In this document: positions 30,431 through 41,082 of the stretch, one piece after another
Numbering within the stretch: position 1 is the stretch's first letter
Layout: the number at the start of each line of letters is the position of its first letter
Source of the DNA: an uncultured Clostridium sp.
GTDB lineage: Bacteria; Bacillota_A; Clostridia; TANB77; CAG-508
DNA length: 64,000 nucleotides
Direction: 5' to 3'
Assembly: GCA_948466265.1 (NCBI GenBank)
Contig: CAOJZU010000004.1
Coordinates: 1 to 64,000, forward strand
Translations under genes and position numbers: made by a program
Notes under the pieces: model-generated
The model's input: only the letters and a program-made list of their open reading frames with translations
What the model was told of the DNA's origin: nothing
The model's database searches: none

Positions 30431-33054
30431 TTATTTCATTTCACTTATTCTTGTTTCTACTGTATTTAGCATATCTTTATATTTTTCAAGTTTTGCCTTT
30501 TCTTCTTCAATTTTTTCTTTAGGTGCTTTTTCTACAAAGCCTTTATTAGCTAACATTTTACTTGCTCTTTCTACTTCTCCTTCTAGCTTTTTCTTTTCTT
30601 CATTTAGCCTTTCAAGTTCTTTTTCTACATCAACTAATTCTTCAAAAGGAATAAATACTTCTACTCCATCTCCGACTATTGAAACTGCATTACTTGGAAT
30701 ATTTTCTTTTCCTTCTTGTATTAATATTTCTTCAGAATATCCAAGTTTTTTTAGTACCTCTTCCATATTTTCTATAACAGTTTTGTATTTTTTTGTAACA
30801 AATATAAGCTTTGTTTTTTTACTTGGGACTACATTCATGTTAGCTCTTACATTTCTTATATTTACAATTATATTTTTGATAAGTTCTACATCCTTTTCTT
30901 CTTGCTCATATTTAAAATCATCTTTAATTTCAGGCCATGTTTCAAGCATAATACTTGAAGTTTCTGTTTCAAATTCTTTGTAAATTTTCTCTGTTAAAAA
31001 TGGCATAAATGGATGTAATAGTTTTAGCATAGTTATAAGTCCTTTATTTAAAACATAGATTGCTGCTGACTTTGTGTTACTTTCGTTTCCATATAGTCTA
31101 GGCTTACACATTTCAATATACCAATCACAATATTCACTCCAAATAAAGTCATATATCTTACTTGCTGCAATTCCGAACTTCATATTTTTCAATATGGTTT
31201 GTTACATCGTATACAAGTTTATCAAGCTTATTTAGTAACCATTTATCTTCTAAACTTAAACTACTTTCTTTGTATTCTTTTAATAATTCCTTGTCAGCAT
31301 TTGCAAGGACAAACTTTGCTGCATTCCATATCTTATTTGCAAAATTCTTAGCGGCTGCTGCTTTTTCTGCTGAATATTTTACATCATTTCCTAGTGTCAT
31401 ATTTTGCACTAGAGAAAATCTTAAAGAGTCTGCCCCATACTCATTTATAATATCTACTGGGTCAATTCCATTTCCTAAGCTCTTAGACATTTTTCTACCC
31501 TTAGCATCTCTAACTAGTCCATGCATAAACACTGTATCAAAAGGTATCTCTTTTGTATGTTCTAAGCTAGAGAAAATCATTCTTGCAACCCAGAAAAAGA
31601 TTATATCATAAGCTGTAACTAATGTATTTGTTGGATAGAAGTATTTAAAATCTTCTGTTTCTTCTGGCCATCCCATAGTAGAAAATGGCCATAAAGCTGA
31701 ACTAAACCAAGTATCTAATGTATCTGGGTCTTGATGTAAGTTCTTACTTCCACACTTTTTACACTCATGTGGCATTTCTCCCCCCACATGTACTTCTTTG
31801 CAATCATCACAGTAATATGCAGGTATTCTATGTCCCCACCAAATTTGTCTTGATATACACCAATCTTTTATATTCTCCATCCAGTGGAAATAACTTTTGC
31901 TAAATCTTTCTGGAACAAATTTTATTTTACCTGACTTTACAACATCTATTGCAGGCAATGATAATTTATCCATTTTCATAAACCACTGCATAGATATTCT
32001 TGGTTCTACTGTATTATGGCATCTATAGCATTTTCCTACATTGTGTGTATAGTCTTCTATCTTTTCAAGTACACCTAAATCTTCTAAGTCATTTACAATT
32101 TCTTTTCTAGCTGTAATTAAATCCATTCCTTCATATTTTGGAACAAGATTTAGCATAATTCCTTTTTCGTCAAATACATTAATTGCTTCTAAATCATGTC
32201 TTATACCTGATTCATAATCATTAAAATCATGTGCAGGTGTTAACTTAACAGCACCTGTACCAAATTCTTTTTCTACAAACTCGTCTGCAATTATTGGTAT
32301 CTCACGGTTTACAATAGGTACAATGACTTTTTTTCCGTATCATATCTTTATATCTATCATCATCAGGTGAAACTGCAACTCCAGTATCTCCAAGCATTGT
32401 CTCTGGTCTTGTTGTTGCAACTGTTACATACTCTTTTCTATCCTTTGTATAATATCTTATATACCATAAGTGTGATGTTTCTTCTTCTGGCTCTACTTCT
32501 ATATCTGATAAAGACGATTTACAAGTAGGACACCAATTTATCATACGGTCTCCCCTATATATTGCTCCTTTTTCATACATTCTTATAAAAACTTCTTCAA
32601 CAGCTTTTGACAAACCTTCATCCATAGTAAATCTTTCTCTTGTCCAGTCACAACTGCATCCAAGGCTTTTAAGTTGACTTATTATAGTTCCGCCATATTT
32701 TCTTGTCCAATCCCATGCTTCTTCTAGGAATGCTTCTCTCCCTATGCTTTCTTTTGTCTTTCCTTCACCTTTTAGTTTTTCTATAACCTTTACTTCAGTT
32801 GCAATTGCGGCATGGTCTGTACCTGGTATCCAAAGAGTATTAAACCCTCTTAATTTTTTATATCTAATTAATATATCTTGAAGTGTCATAACTAGAGCAT
32901 GACCCATATGTAATTTACCTGTTACATTTGGCGGAGGAATTACTATTGTATATGGGACTTTTGTTTTATCAATGACTGGTGTAAAATACCCATTTTTGTC
33001 CCAATTTTTATATAATTCTTCTTCAAATTCACTTGGGTTATATTTGTCTAACAT
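30431..33054 (-). CDS. valS: Valyl-tRNA synthetase (two CGG shift codons)
   Basis: Class I synthetase for tRNA-Val, 873 aa corrected. It has the HIGH motif [15 protein letters not shown] (near residue 45), KMSKS ([11 protein letters not shown]) and a C-terminal coiled-coil arm. CGG shift codons are at 32335-32337 (Gly240 in [14 protein letters not shown], in the editing domain) and 31173-31175 (Gly627 in [13 protein letters not shown]). Both reconstituted motifs are strongly conserved. Directly downstream of the L,D-transpeptidase gene. Confidence 0.96.
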
Positions 33055-33069
33055 TCTTCTTATTTCCCC

Positions 33070-34079
33070 CTATCCATTTACAATATTTTCTACTTTTGCT
33101 CCACTATCTGTTTGTCCTGAGTTATCCATAGTATTATTTACAACATTTGAACTTGTGCTGTTATTTATGCTATTATTTACTATATTATTTTGGACTGTAT
33201 TATTAACCACATTATTTGGCTTTTCAGTAGGTGTTGCTGGTGGTGTTACAACTGGTTTTGTATATGACTTCCATGGGTTATTTTTATCTGGGTCTGTTGG
33301 GTCCCAATTTCTAACAGCCTCATCTCCACTAATTTTCTGTGCTGATGGTTTTCCAAGAGGCCCTGGATTTGATGATGAATAAAATTCTACCTTTGTTCCA
33401 GCTACACAATTACTATATATCCATTTAGCATCTTGGACAGTTAACCTTATACAACCTAAAGATGCCTTTGTACCTAATTTATCATATTCCCACCATTCAA
33501 GAGAAGACTTATCTTGTGATACATATGGCACTGAATGGAAAAGGATAGAACCTACAATTCTACTTGCATATTGCCCATATACATCTCCTTCTAGCTTTCT
33601 CCATGTATATTTATCTGAAATCGGATATACTCCTGATGTAGGTGTTGCAGCTCCTATCGAACAAATCATAGCTTTATACGGTACTGTATATTTTCCGCTT
33701 CGAATCCTTTTTATATATAGTTACAACGTTTGCCCCATTATTTACTTTTATATAATATGGAATATTTACAGGCTTTGTATTTTCCCCAGTAACTTGATTT
33801 TGCTCTTCATTTGTCTGTGTTACATTATTTAAATCACCTGGGTTATTTTCACTATTTAGCTCAACATTTAAAATATTGTTATTTTCTTCTCCGCTTTTCA
33901 CTTTCATCTATATATGAAGTATCTATATTACCATTTTGTGATTCAAAATCTTGAACAAAATTGTATGCCCATAGCCCCACAAAAAAGCCAATAATTATCA
34001 TAATAATGGCTATAGATACTAAAAGTATTATAATTACTTTCTTTTTCTTTTTTATAATCTCTTGTGAATTATTTTTCAT
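33070..34079 (-). CDS. L,D-transpeptidase, YkuD domain (two CGG shift codons)
   Basis: Membrane-anchored cell-wall cross-linking enzyme, 335 aa corrected. A TM anchor (about residues 12-35) and an Asn/Gln/Glu-rich linker are followed by a YkuD domain (AMICSIGAATPTSGVYP, ILFHSVPY, LGCIRLTVQDA with the catalytic Cys) and an Asn-rich tail. CGG shift codons are at 33891-33893 (Gly63) and 33695-33697 (Gly128 in DSKGKYTVPYKAM). Literal reading separates the anchor, linker and catalytic domain. Confidence 0.93.
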
Positions 34080-34111
34080 TTTCTATCCTTTTAAGCTTAA
34101 AATTATTTTTA

Positions 34112-34303
34112 TCATAAATTAAAATATATAATTAAAACTCCTATTATTGCAATCAAAAAGCCTAAAATTTTTAAACCTGCTGACGCTTCATTTTTATCAC
34201 CAAAGCCAAATAACTTTGATGAAATACTTCTTGCGTCATATATAAAAATTACTCCTATGACTGATAATACAAGTCCAATTATTAAAAATATAATTTTTCC
34301 CAT
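34112..34303 (-). CDS. Small two-TM membrane protein, 63 aa
   Basis: MGKIIFLIIGLVLSVIG, a short loop and a second TM segment (ILGFLIAIIGVLIIYF). The start follows AAAGGATG. Similar small proteins of unknown function are common in Clostridia. Intact. Confidence 0.6.
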   Translation of the reverse strand: MGKIIFLIIGLVLSVIGVIFIYDARSISSKLFGFGDKNEASAGLKILGFLIAIIGVLIIYFNL

Positions 34304-34400
34304 TTTAAAACATCCTTTAATACAATTGATTTTAACATTTTTTATATCAAAAATCAAGAATATTTTCTATATTTGTTTATCACCTTCTAAGGCACAAATC

Positions 34401-34528
34401 AAGTTTGGAAAAGAAGCCGTCATATTGCAAGGCGTTCAAGGCAAATTGGTGAGAATAAGGCTTTTTGCCTATTCGAGTCAATTTGTCCGAAGAACAACAC
34501 AGCAAGATGCTGATTATTTTTCAAACTT
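34401..34528. repeat. MITE-like intergenic repeat, copy B
   Basis: A 128-bp element with imperfect inverted ends (AAGTTTGGAAAA / TTTTTCAAACTT). Read in reverse complement it shares ordered blocks with copy A at 15359-15536. Copy A is upstream of ileS; this one lies between unrelated small genes. Confidence 0.55.
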
Positions 34529-34594
34529 AATGTATAATTAAGATTAAAAAGTCAATACTATATATAGATTTAAAACACTGGAGGTGCTTGAATT

Positions 34595-34684
34595 ATGTCA
34601 AAAGAAAAGAAAAATAACCAAAACAAAGGTAACAACAATAATAACCAAAATAATAACAACCAAAACAATCAAAATAATCATTAA
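34595..34684 (+). CDS. Asn/Gln-rich micropeptide, 29 aa
   Basis: MSKEKKNNQNKG followed by Asn/Gln repeats, ending in His. GGAGGT lies 12 bases upstream of the ATG and a strong terminator follows directly, so it is a complete small gene unit. Function unknown. A link to sporulation is possible but unsupported here. Confidence 0.55.
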   Translation: MSKEKKNNQNKGNNNNNQNNNNQNNQNNH

Positions 34685-34690
34685 TTTGAA

Positions 34691-34722
34691 AAAGGAGGCT
34701 CCAAAAAATGGAGCCCTTTTTC
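34691..34722 (+). terminator. Terminator of the Asn/Gln-rich micropeptide gene
   Basis: GGCTCC AAAAAAT GGAGCC followed by CTTTTT. Confidence 0.85.
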
Positions 34723-34741
34723 ATAGCCTACAAATAAGTTA

Positions 34742-35209
34742 TTATTCTTCTCTTTCTTCACTTTCGTCTGTGCTACAATCTTCTAGTTCTGCCTCATCAT
34801 TGTTTTGGCTGGATTCAAATTCATCTACAAACTCTTTAGCAAAATTTAATATTCTTTCCCAAAATTCCGCTAAGAATGTAATAGCAATTAATATGACTAA
34901 TGTAATTATGATATCAAATATGATTAAGCCAATTATAACTCCTAACGGATCAATATAATCAAGAGCAATCATATACATTAGTTGCTTCCAACTAAATTTT
35001 GCTTTAGACAGAACTTCTATTAATATCACTAAAGATGTAGAGACAAATACCGTAATTCCTACCAATTTAACTCGCTTTTTGAAAGGCATTTTCATTAATT
35101 TATCTGCAAAGCCTGTCATACAAAGTCTTTCAATCAGAAGTATTACTGAAAGAATAAACCACTCACTTGTCACAAACTTACCTATAGTTTCAACGAAACT
35201 ATAAAACAT
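34742..35209 (-). CDS. Accessory membrane protein, 155 aa
   Basis: Not recognised. It has about three to four TM segments (EWFILSVILLI, VGITVFVSTSLVILI, VIIGLIIFDIIITLVILIAI) and a very acidic C-terminal tail (EAELEDCSTDESEEREE). The start at 35209 (MFYSFVETIG) follows AAAGGA. Its promoter belongs to the TTTATGTAA-spacer group shared with other accessory genes. No CGG in frame. Confidence 0.6.
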   Translation of the reverse strand: MFYSFVETIGKFVTSEWFILSVILLIERLCMTGFADKLMKMPFKKRVKLVGITVFVSTSLVILIEVLSKAKFSWKQLMYMIALDYIDPLGVIIGLIIFDIIITLVILIAITFLAEFWERILNFAKEFVDEFESSQNNDEAELEDCSTDESEEREE

Positions 35210-35288
35210 TTTATTCCTTTCTGTATATTTATACAAAATATACAAAGACTACTGAGCAATATATGCTCGTTAACAGTTTCTACGCCTA

Positions 35289-35317
35289 ATTATATCTTAA
35301 TTTTACATAAAAGTCAA
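35289..35317 (-). promoter_or_regulatory. Promoter of the 34742 gene with TTTATGTAA spacer box
   Basis: On the minus strand TTGACT, a 17-bp spacer containing TTTATGTAAAATT, then TATAAT. Confidence 0.75.
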
Positions 35318-35331
35318 TTTTGGGATACAAA

Positions 35332-35372
35332 AAAAAGACACATAAATTTATTAATCAAATGTGCCTTTTTCT
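35332..35372 (-). terminator. Terminator after uvrA
   Basis: On the minus strand AAAGGCACATTTGATTAAT / ATTTATGTGTCTTT forms a hairpin followed by T residues. Confidence 0.75.
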
Positions 35373-35375
35373 TTC

Positions 35376-38206
35376 TTATTCTAAATATTTTTTTAGAAAC
35401 TTACCTGTATAACTTTTTTCATTCTTTACAATTTGTTCTGGAGTTCCAACTTGTACTACTGTTCCCCCATTTTCTCCGACCTTCTGGTCCTAAGTCAATT
35501 ATATAGTCTGCTGTTTTTATTAAATCTAAATTATGCTCTATTACAACAATACTATTTCCTGTATCTACTAATCTTTGGAGTATATCTACTAATTTATGGA
35601 CATCTGCAATATGAAGTCCTGTTGTTGGTTCATCTAATATATACAAAGTCTTTCCTGTTGGTTTTTTTGAAAGTTCTGTTGCAAGTTTTACCCTTTGGGC
35701 TTCTCCACCAGAAAGTGTAGTTGATGGTTGCCCAAGCTTGATATATCCTAAACCTACATCATATAGAGTTTGTATTTTTTGTTTAACTCTTGGTATCTTT
35801 TCAAAAAATTCTAGTCCTTCTTCTACTGTCATATCTAAAACATCGGCAATAGTTTTGCCCTTATATTTTACTTCTAATGTTTCCTTATTATATCTTTTGC
35901 CTTTACATACTTCACAAGGCACATATATATCAGGTAAAAAGTGCATTTCTATTTTTAAAACTCCATCACCTTGGCAAGCTTCACATCTTCCACCTGATAC
36001 ATTAAAACTAAATCTTCCTTTTTGATATCCCCTCATTTTTGCTTCATTTGTTGTAGCAAATAAATCACGTATTATATCAAATACTCCTGTATAAGTTGCG
36101 GGATTAGATCGAGGTGTTCTTCCTATCGGCGATTGATCTATGTTTATTATTTTATCAATGTTTTCTATGCCTCTTATTTCTTTGCATTTACCTGGCTTTT
36201 CATTTGATTTATTTATTTCCTTTGCAAGCTTTTTATATAGTATTTCATTAACTAAAGTAGATTTTCCGAGAACCTGATACTCCTGTTACACATGTAAATA
36301 CTCCTAGTGGTATTTTTACATTTATATTTTTTAGATTATTTTGAGTAGCACCAATTACTTCTATAGATTTTCCGATTTGATTTTCTTCTCTTTTTTGGAA
36401 CTACAATTGTCTTTCTTCCACTTAAATAGTCACCAGTTGCTGAACCTTGTATTTTCTTTATTTCTTCTGCTGTTCCTTGTCCGAATTACATTTCCACCAT
36501 GAACTCCGAGGTCCGAGGTCCAATGTCTACTATTTGGTCTGCTGCATACATTGTATCTTCGTCATGTTCTACAACAAGTACAGTATTACCAAGGTCTCTT
36601 AGTTTTTTAAGTGTTGCAATTAATTTATCATTATCTCTTTGATGTAAACCTATACTTGGCTCATCTAAGATGTATAGCACTCCTGTTAACCCTCCACCTA
36701 TTTGTGTTGCAAGCCTTATTCTTTGTGCTTCTCCTCCTGAAAGGCTACCGAGCTGATCTTGATAATGTTAAATATTCTAAGCCTACATCTAGTAAAAATT
36801 GTAATCTTTTATTTAATTCTTTAAAGATTTGATCTGCAATCATCTGCTCTGATTTTGTAAGTTTTAGAGAATTTATATAATCTTTTATATTAGAAATCGA
36901 CATTTCTGTAAGTTCATTTATATTTTTATCTCCTACTTTTATACATAAGCTTTCTTTTCTAAGCCTTGCTCCATTACATGTAGGACAATCACTATCACTC
37001 ATATACATTTCGTAAAAATCACGCATACCTTGTGATTTTGTTTCATTATGCCTTCTTTCAAGTGTTGGTATTACTCCTTCAAACGGTGCCGTAAATTTTC
37101 TTACACCAATAGGAGACTCATATTCAAAGTCAATTTTCTCGTCACCTGTACCATATAATATTTTATCTAAAAAATCTTTTGGAAGTTTCTTTATTGGTTT
37201 TGATATATCTACTCCATAATGTCTTCCGAATGCTTTCAAAATACATTTTAGCCATTGTATCGCCTTTTTTCATAGTGCTTGAACCAAAAGCTTTCACTCC
37301 ATCATATAATGTTTTATCTTTATCTGGTATTATTAAATCAGGATCCATTCTCATTAAGTATCCTATACCTGTACAAGTAGGACAAGCTCCAAATGGATTG
37401 TTAAAAGAAAACATTCTAGGAGATAATTCTCCTATGCTTATTCCACAATCAGGACAAGCATAGTTTGCACTATACATTATATCTTCTTTACCATTTATAT
37501 TTACTAAAACCATATTTTCTGCATTTTTTAATGCAATCTCTACTGATTCTGCAAGTCTATTTCTTATTCCTTCTTTAATTACTAATCTATCTACTATAAG
37601 TTCTATATTATGCTTCTTTTTCCTATCTATATTTATATCATCTGTGAGTTCATAATTTTCACCATCTATTCTTACACGTACAAATCCTTGCTTTTGATAT
37701 CCTTCAAGTTGCTTTACAAATTCGCCTTTTCTTCCACGTACTATTGGAGCAAGTATTTGAACTTTTGTGCCTTCACTTAAAGTTAAAATATTATCTACAA
37801 TTTGGTCTAGTGTTTGTTTTTCTATTTTCTTTCCACAGTTCGGACAATATGCTATTCCAATTCTTGCATATAAAAGACGTATATAGTCATATATTTCTGT
37901 AACTGTTCCAACTGTTGAACGTGGGTTTTTTGATGTGGTTTTTTGGTCTATTGATATTGCAGGAGAAAGTCCATCTATTGATTCTACATTTGGTTTTTCC
38001 ATTATGCCTAAGAACTGACGTGCATATGAAGAAAGACTTTCTACATATCTTCTTTGTCCTTCTGCATAAAGTGTGTCAAATGCAAGTGATGATTTTCCAG
38101 AACCTGAAAGTCCTGTTATTACTACTAATTTATCTCTTGGTATTTCCAAGTTTATATTTTTTAAGTTATGCTCTTTCGCACCTTTTATAACTATTTTGTC
38201 ATTCAT
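35376..38206 (-). CDS. uvrA: Excinuclease ABC subunit A (eight CGG shift codons)
   Basis: Nucleotide-excision-repair damage sensor with two ABC ATPase modules and zinc modules. Corrected length is exactly 940 aa, the standard UvrA size. CGG shift codons: 37226-37228 (Gly327), 36748-36750 (Gly486 in [12 protein letters not shown]), 36513-36515 (Gly564), 36506-36508 (Gly566 in GPGPGVHGG), 36481-36483 (Gly574 in NVIGQGT), 36372-36374 (Gly610), 36266-36268 (Gly645, the Walker A Gly of SGSGKST) and 35476-35478 (Gly908 in LGPEGGENGG). Three fall within 35 bp. Literal reading leaves at least five fragments and no functional second ATPase. Confidence 0.97.
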
Positions 38207-38370
38207 TTTTTATACTCTCCCCCAATATATATCTAAAAAAATTTGACAAATTTATTTAATCTGTGTATATCCTTTTATTTTCTATGTAATATAGTATAGT
38301 ATATATTTAATTTTTTGTCTAGTATTTGTGAACAAATTTTTGTATTTTTCTATATTAAATATTATCTAGA

Positions 38371-38400
38371 TTAAAAGAAGGGCTCTCATAAGAAAGCCCT
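38371..38400 (-). terminator. Terminator of the 38434-42462 operon
   Basis: On the minus strand GGGCTTTCTTATGAGAGCCC followed by TTCTTTT. Confidence 0.8.
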
Positions 38401-38433
38401 TTTAAGGTTAATTATCTGTTGTTATATTAGATA

Positions 38434-39231
38434 TTAAAGATTTGAATCAAACAATGCTTTAAAGGTTTCAACAACATCTTCTTTTTCAACGTAGCTAAAT
38501 GTAGCTTCATTAATATCAGCAAGTTTTTTTAACTCTACCTTGTCAATATCTTTTCCATATCCAATAGTATGAATAGGAATATTAAAAACTCGCACATATT
38601 CTTCGACGAAGTCAATTCCTCTTGCGTCTTCGGACGGTTGACCATCACTAAGAACAAACATCATAACAGTTGCATTAGGATGATCTTCTTTGGCTTCTTC
38701 AACCAATTTCATTCCGACTGCGATAGCTTCATACATATGCGTTCCACCAGAAGCAATAAGACTATTTACTTCACCATTCAATTTTCTTGCTTGCTCCTCG
38801 TCAAAGCGTTCTATAGGAACATTTACTGTAACATCTGTAGAATATGAAATCATCCCTACATAACTGTTTGGTCCAATATACTGAAGAGATGTCGTAATCG
38901 CTTCTTGCACTTTTATGAGTTTATTTTCGCTCTTTGTTTTCATTGAGCCAGAAGTATCAATTAAAAATATTGCAATAATCTCATTAGAAGAGCCTTTTTC
39001 TTCATTTACATTCCAGTCTTCAGGTAATTCTCCCTGAACAGGGTTGATTTTCATATAATACTCAACATTGTTCTGAATATCTTTGCCTAGCATCTGAATT
39101 GCATCATCTGCTGTTAGTTCAGTTATTGGCTCATTTGCTTTATCATAAATCATTTTCACGCCACCAGCTCCCATTCCTATCAAAATAGAAACGATAGCTA
39201 AGATGCTAATAACTCTTACATTTTTTCTCAT
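38434..39231 (-). CDS. VWA-domain membrane-anchored protein, 265 aa
   Basis: An N-terminal TM segment (about residues 8-27) anchors a von Willebrand A domain with a complete MIDAS: DTSGSMKTKS, a Thr in SGGTHMYEA and an Asp in LSDGQPSED. VWA domains bind proteins through a chelated divalent metal. It is the last gene of the radical SAM cluster on the minus strand. No shift codons. Codon use matches the accessory class. Confidence 0.85.
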   Translation of the reverse strand: MRKNVRVISILAIVSILIGMGAGGVKMIYDKANEPITELTADDAIQMLGKDIQNNVEYYMKINPVQGELPEDWNVNEEKGSSNEIIAIFLIDTSGSMKTKSENKLIKVQEAITTSLQYIGPNSYVGMISYSTDVTVNVPIERFDEEQARKLNGEVNSLIASGGTHMYEAIAVGMKLVEEAKEDHPNATVMMFVLSDGQPSEDARGIDFVEEYVRVFNIPIHTIGYGKDIDKVELKKLADINEATFSYVEKEDVVETFKALFDSNL

Positions 39232-39249
39232 TGCCTCATTTCCTTTCTG

Positions 39250-39993
39250 TTATGAATGTTCAGCTTCTGCAGTTTCTTCAAAAATGCCATAAACTTTCTT
39301 TACAGACTGAATTGTACTATCTAAAGAATCTGTTACAACATTGCCATGGCTGCGCAAATGCCGTTCAAGTACTCTCTGAGCAACATCAAGAAATTCATCA
39401 TATTTTTTTAGAATTTCTTCAATTCTTTTAGTAGACGCCTGTATTTTTTGTACCGCAGATTTCATAGTAGTATCCTTAGCATTTTCATTATCAAAGACAA
39501 TTGAAGTGTCAATAACTTCTCTTACATTTGCAAAAATTTCTTGCTGAGACTCTTGATTAAAATCTACCATCCAATTCCATTCAGAAATCTTCTTACCATG
39601 GTTAGCCAAAAGTTGATTAAGAATATCCAATTTATTTTGAAATTCTTTTACCATAGAGTAAACTACAGAAATTTCCGAAGTTAAGTGGCTATTCTCGCAT
39701 TTTGCCATTGTAAGTTTCTCCAATGCATCATCTAAATCATTCAAAACTACATCTTTAACAAATAGCTTTTCAGCGTGTTTCATGTAGTTTGAAATACTCT
39801 GAATGTTCAAACGATTCACATATATAAACACTCCTGCGATGAAAATTGTTACAGTCCATGCAACTCCAAACTTACCAGGGGACAGTTGAAAATTCAAAAA
39901 ATTAAGTCCTAATCCCCGATTGCTAATGATGGCAAAACTTAATGCCAAAATGCAAAAGTTAAAAATCACCATCTTCAAAACTCTTTTTAACAT
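39250..39993 (-). CDS. Membrane protein with long coiled coil, 247 aa
   Basis: Two N-terminal TM segments (about residues 8-24 and 44-60) followed by heptad-rich helices to about residue 215. The start follows GGAGGA. Two in-frame CGG codons (39916-39918 residue 26, 39361-39363 residue 211) must be read as Arg. Skipping the first C leads to a stop two codons later. It lies 18 bp upstream of the VWA gene and probably works with it. Family unknown. Confidence 0.7.
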   Translation of the reverse strand: MLKRVLKMVIFNFCILALSFAIISNRGLGLNFLNFQLSPGKFGVAWTVTIFIAGVFIYVNRLNIQSISNYMKHAEKLFVKDVVLNDLDDALEKLTMAKCENSHLTSEISVVYSMVKEFQNKLDILNQLLANHGKKISEWNWMVDFNQESQQEIFANVREVIDTSIVFDNENAKDTTMKSAVQKIQASTKRIEEILKKYDEFLDVAQRVLERHLRSHGNVVTDSLDSTIQSVKKVYGIFEETAEAEHS

Positions 39994-40078
39994 ATAATCT
40001 TCCTCCGTTTTAACCTTATTAATTTGATTCAGAGGACTTAATCTAAATTATTAGTTTTAAGTCCTCTTTTTTTGTTAA

Positions 40079-41056
40079 CTACCTATCCTTTTTAGTCTTT
40101 TCGACCGCAACATTGAAGTCTTTAATAGACATAAATATAGGTTCATTGCTATAAAAGTTCTTTACAGAACAGCCAGCGCGTCCTCCACCAGCACATGCGC
40201 AAGCACATGCACAAGAACTTGCACAGGAACTATGGGCACAAGAACTATGAACATATACTCCTCCGCCATATCCTCTGCCTCCGCCATATCCTCTGCCTCC
40301 GCCATATCCATCACTGCTAATTACTGCAATTACAATCAATACTATAATTATGACAATAATTAAACCAATCAACAACTCTCCTCCATCGCTACCTTCTTTA
40401 TATTGCATGTTTTCATCAACATAAAATCCAGCAGAATTGTATTTAACATTAGCAGTTACCTTTTCACCTTCTGCAAGGTTTTGGTAACTCCAAATGTAAT
40501 ACGTAGAGCTTTGCTCATTGGAGTCTGTTTCATTAATAGTAAAGCCATCTTTAATTGCCCATTCAATCTGAAGATTATCAATCTCAATATCTTCAAACCA
40601 TCCAGGAGTAAATGAATATCTTACTGTATTTCTCTCATCAAGCAAATACATATAAGACTGGTGGATAGAAAATTCAAAGCTTATTACTTCTCCTTCATAG
40701 TATTTCTCTTTAAAATCAATTCTCACATAAGAACCTCCACTCTTAGATGAATACTCCGCAGATTTGATATTATCTGTCAAAATCTGGATCTGGTCAACAT
40801 GCTCATTTGGAATTCCTACATCTACCCACGAAACAGGCTCTATACCATTCTTATCGCTCAAAACTTCCCAAACAATAGCATACCTAATATCCAGTGTACC
40901 ATCCTGACGAACGTCAACTTTGATTTCGTAATACTGGATTTCATCCAGATTAGAACTTGCTGCTAATACCGGATTTGACAATGTGTAAAAGCACATAATA
41001 AAAATCCCAACCACCATAATGAAACTTCCAACTCTTTTTTGAATGTTTTTTATCAT
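40079..41056 (-). CDS. Secreted/membrane protein with DUF2207-like domain and Cys-rich tail
   Basis: 325 aa: a signal peptide (about residues 10-32), a beta-rich extracytoplasmic domain resembling DUF2207 proteins, one TM segment (LLIGLIIVIIIVLIVIAVI), then a tail with Gly-Arg-Tyr repeats (GYGGGRGYGGG) and a Cys/Ala/Ser-rich stretch (SSCASSCACACACAGGGRAG, nine Cys in about 32 residues). The start at 41056 follows GAGGTG. The tail beside a radical SAM/SPASM gene looks like a modification substrate, which is inference. Confidence 0.75.
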   Translation of the reverse strand: MIKNIQKRVGSFIMVVGIFIMCFYTLSNPVLAASSNLDEIQYYEIKVDVRQDGTLDIRYAIVWEVLSDKNGIEPVSWVDVGIPNEHVDQIQILTDNIKSAEYSSKSGGSYVRIDFKEKYYEGEVISFEFSIHQSYMYLLDERNTVRYSFTPGWFEDIEIDNLQIEWAIKDGFTINETDSNEQSSTYYIWSYQNLAEGEKVTANVKYNSAGFYVDENMQYKEGSDGGELLIGLIIVIIIVLIVIAVISSDGYGGGRGYGGGRGYGGGVYVHSSCAHSSCASSCACACACAGGGRAGCSVKNFYSNEPIFMSIKDFNVAVEKTKKDR

Positions 41057-41082
41057 AACTGCACCTCGATTTTCTCTTATTT

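Noticed and set aside
40028..40073. Terminator within the radical SAM operon
   Set aside because: The hairpin AGAGGACTTAA/TTAAGTCCTCT has its T run on the plus strand, where there is no gene. On the minus strand it lacks a T run, so I do not call it a terminator of the operon.
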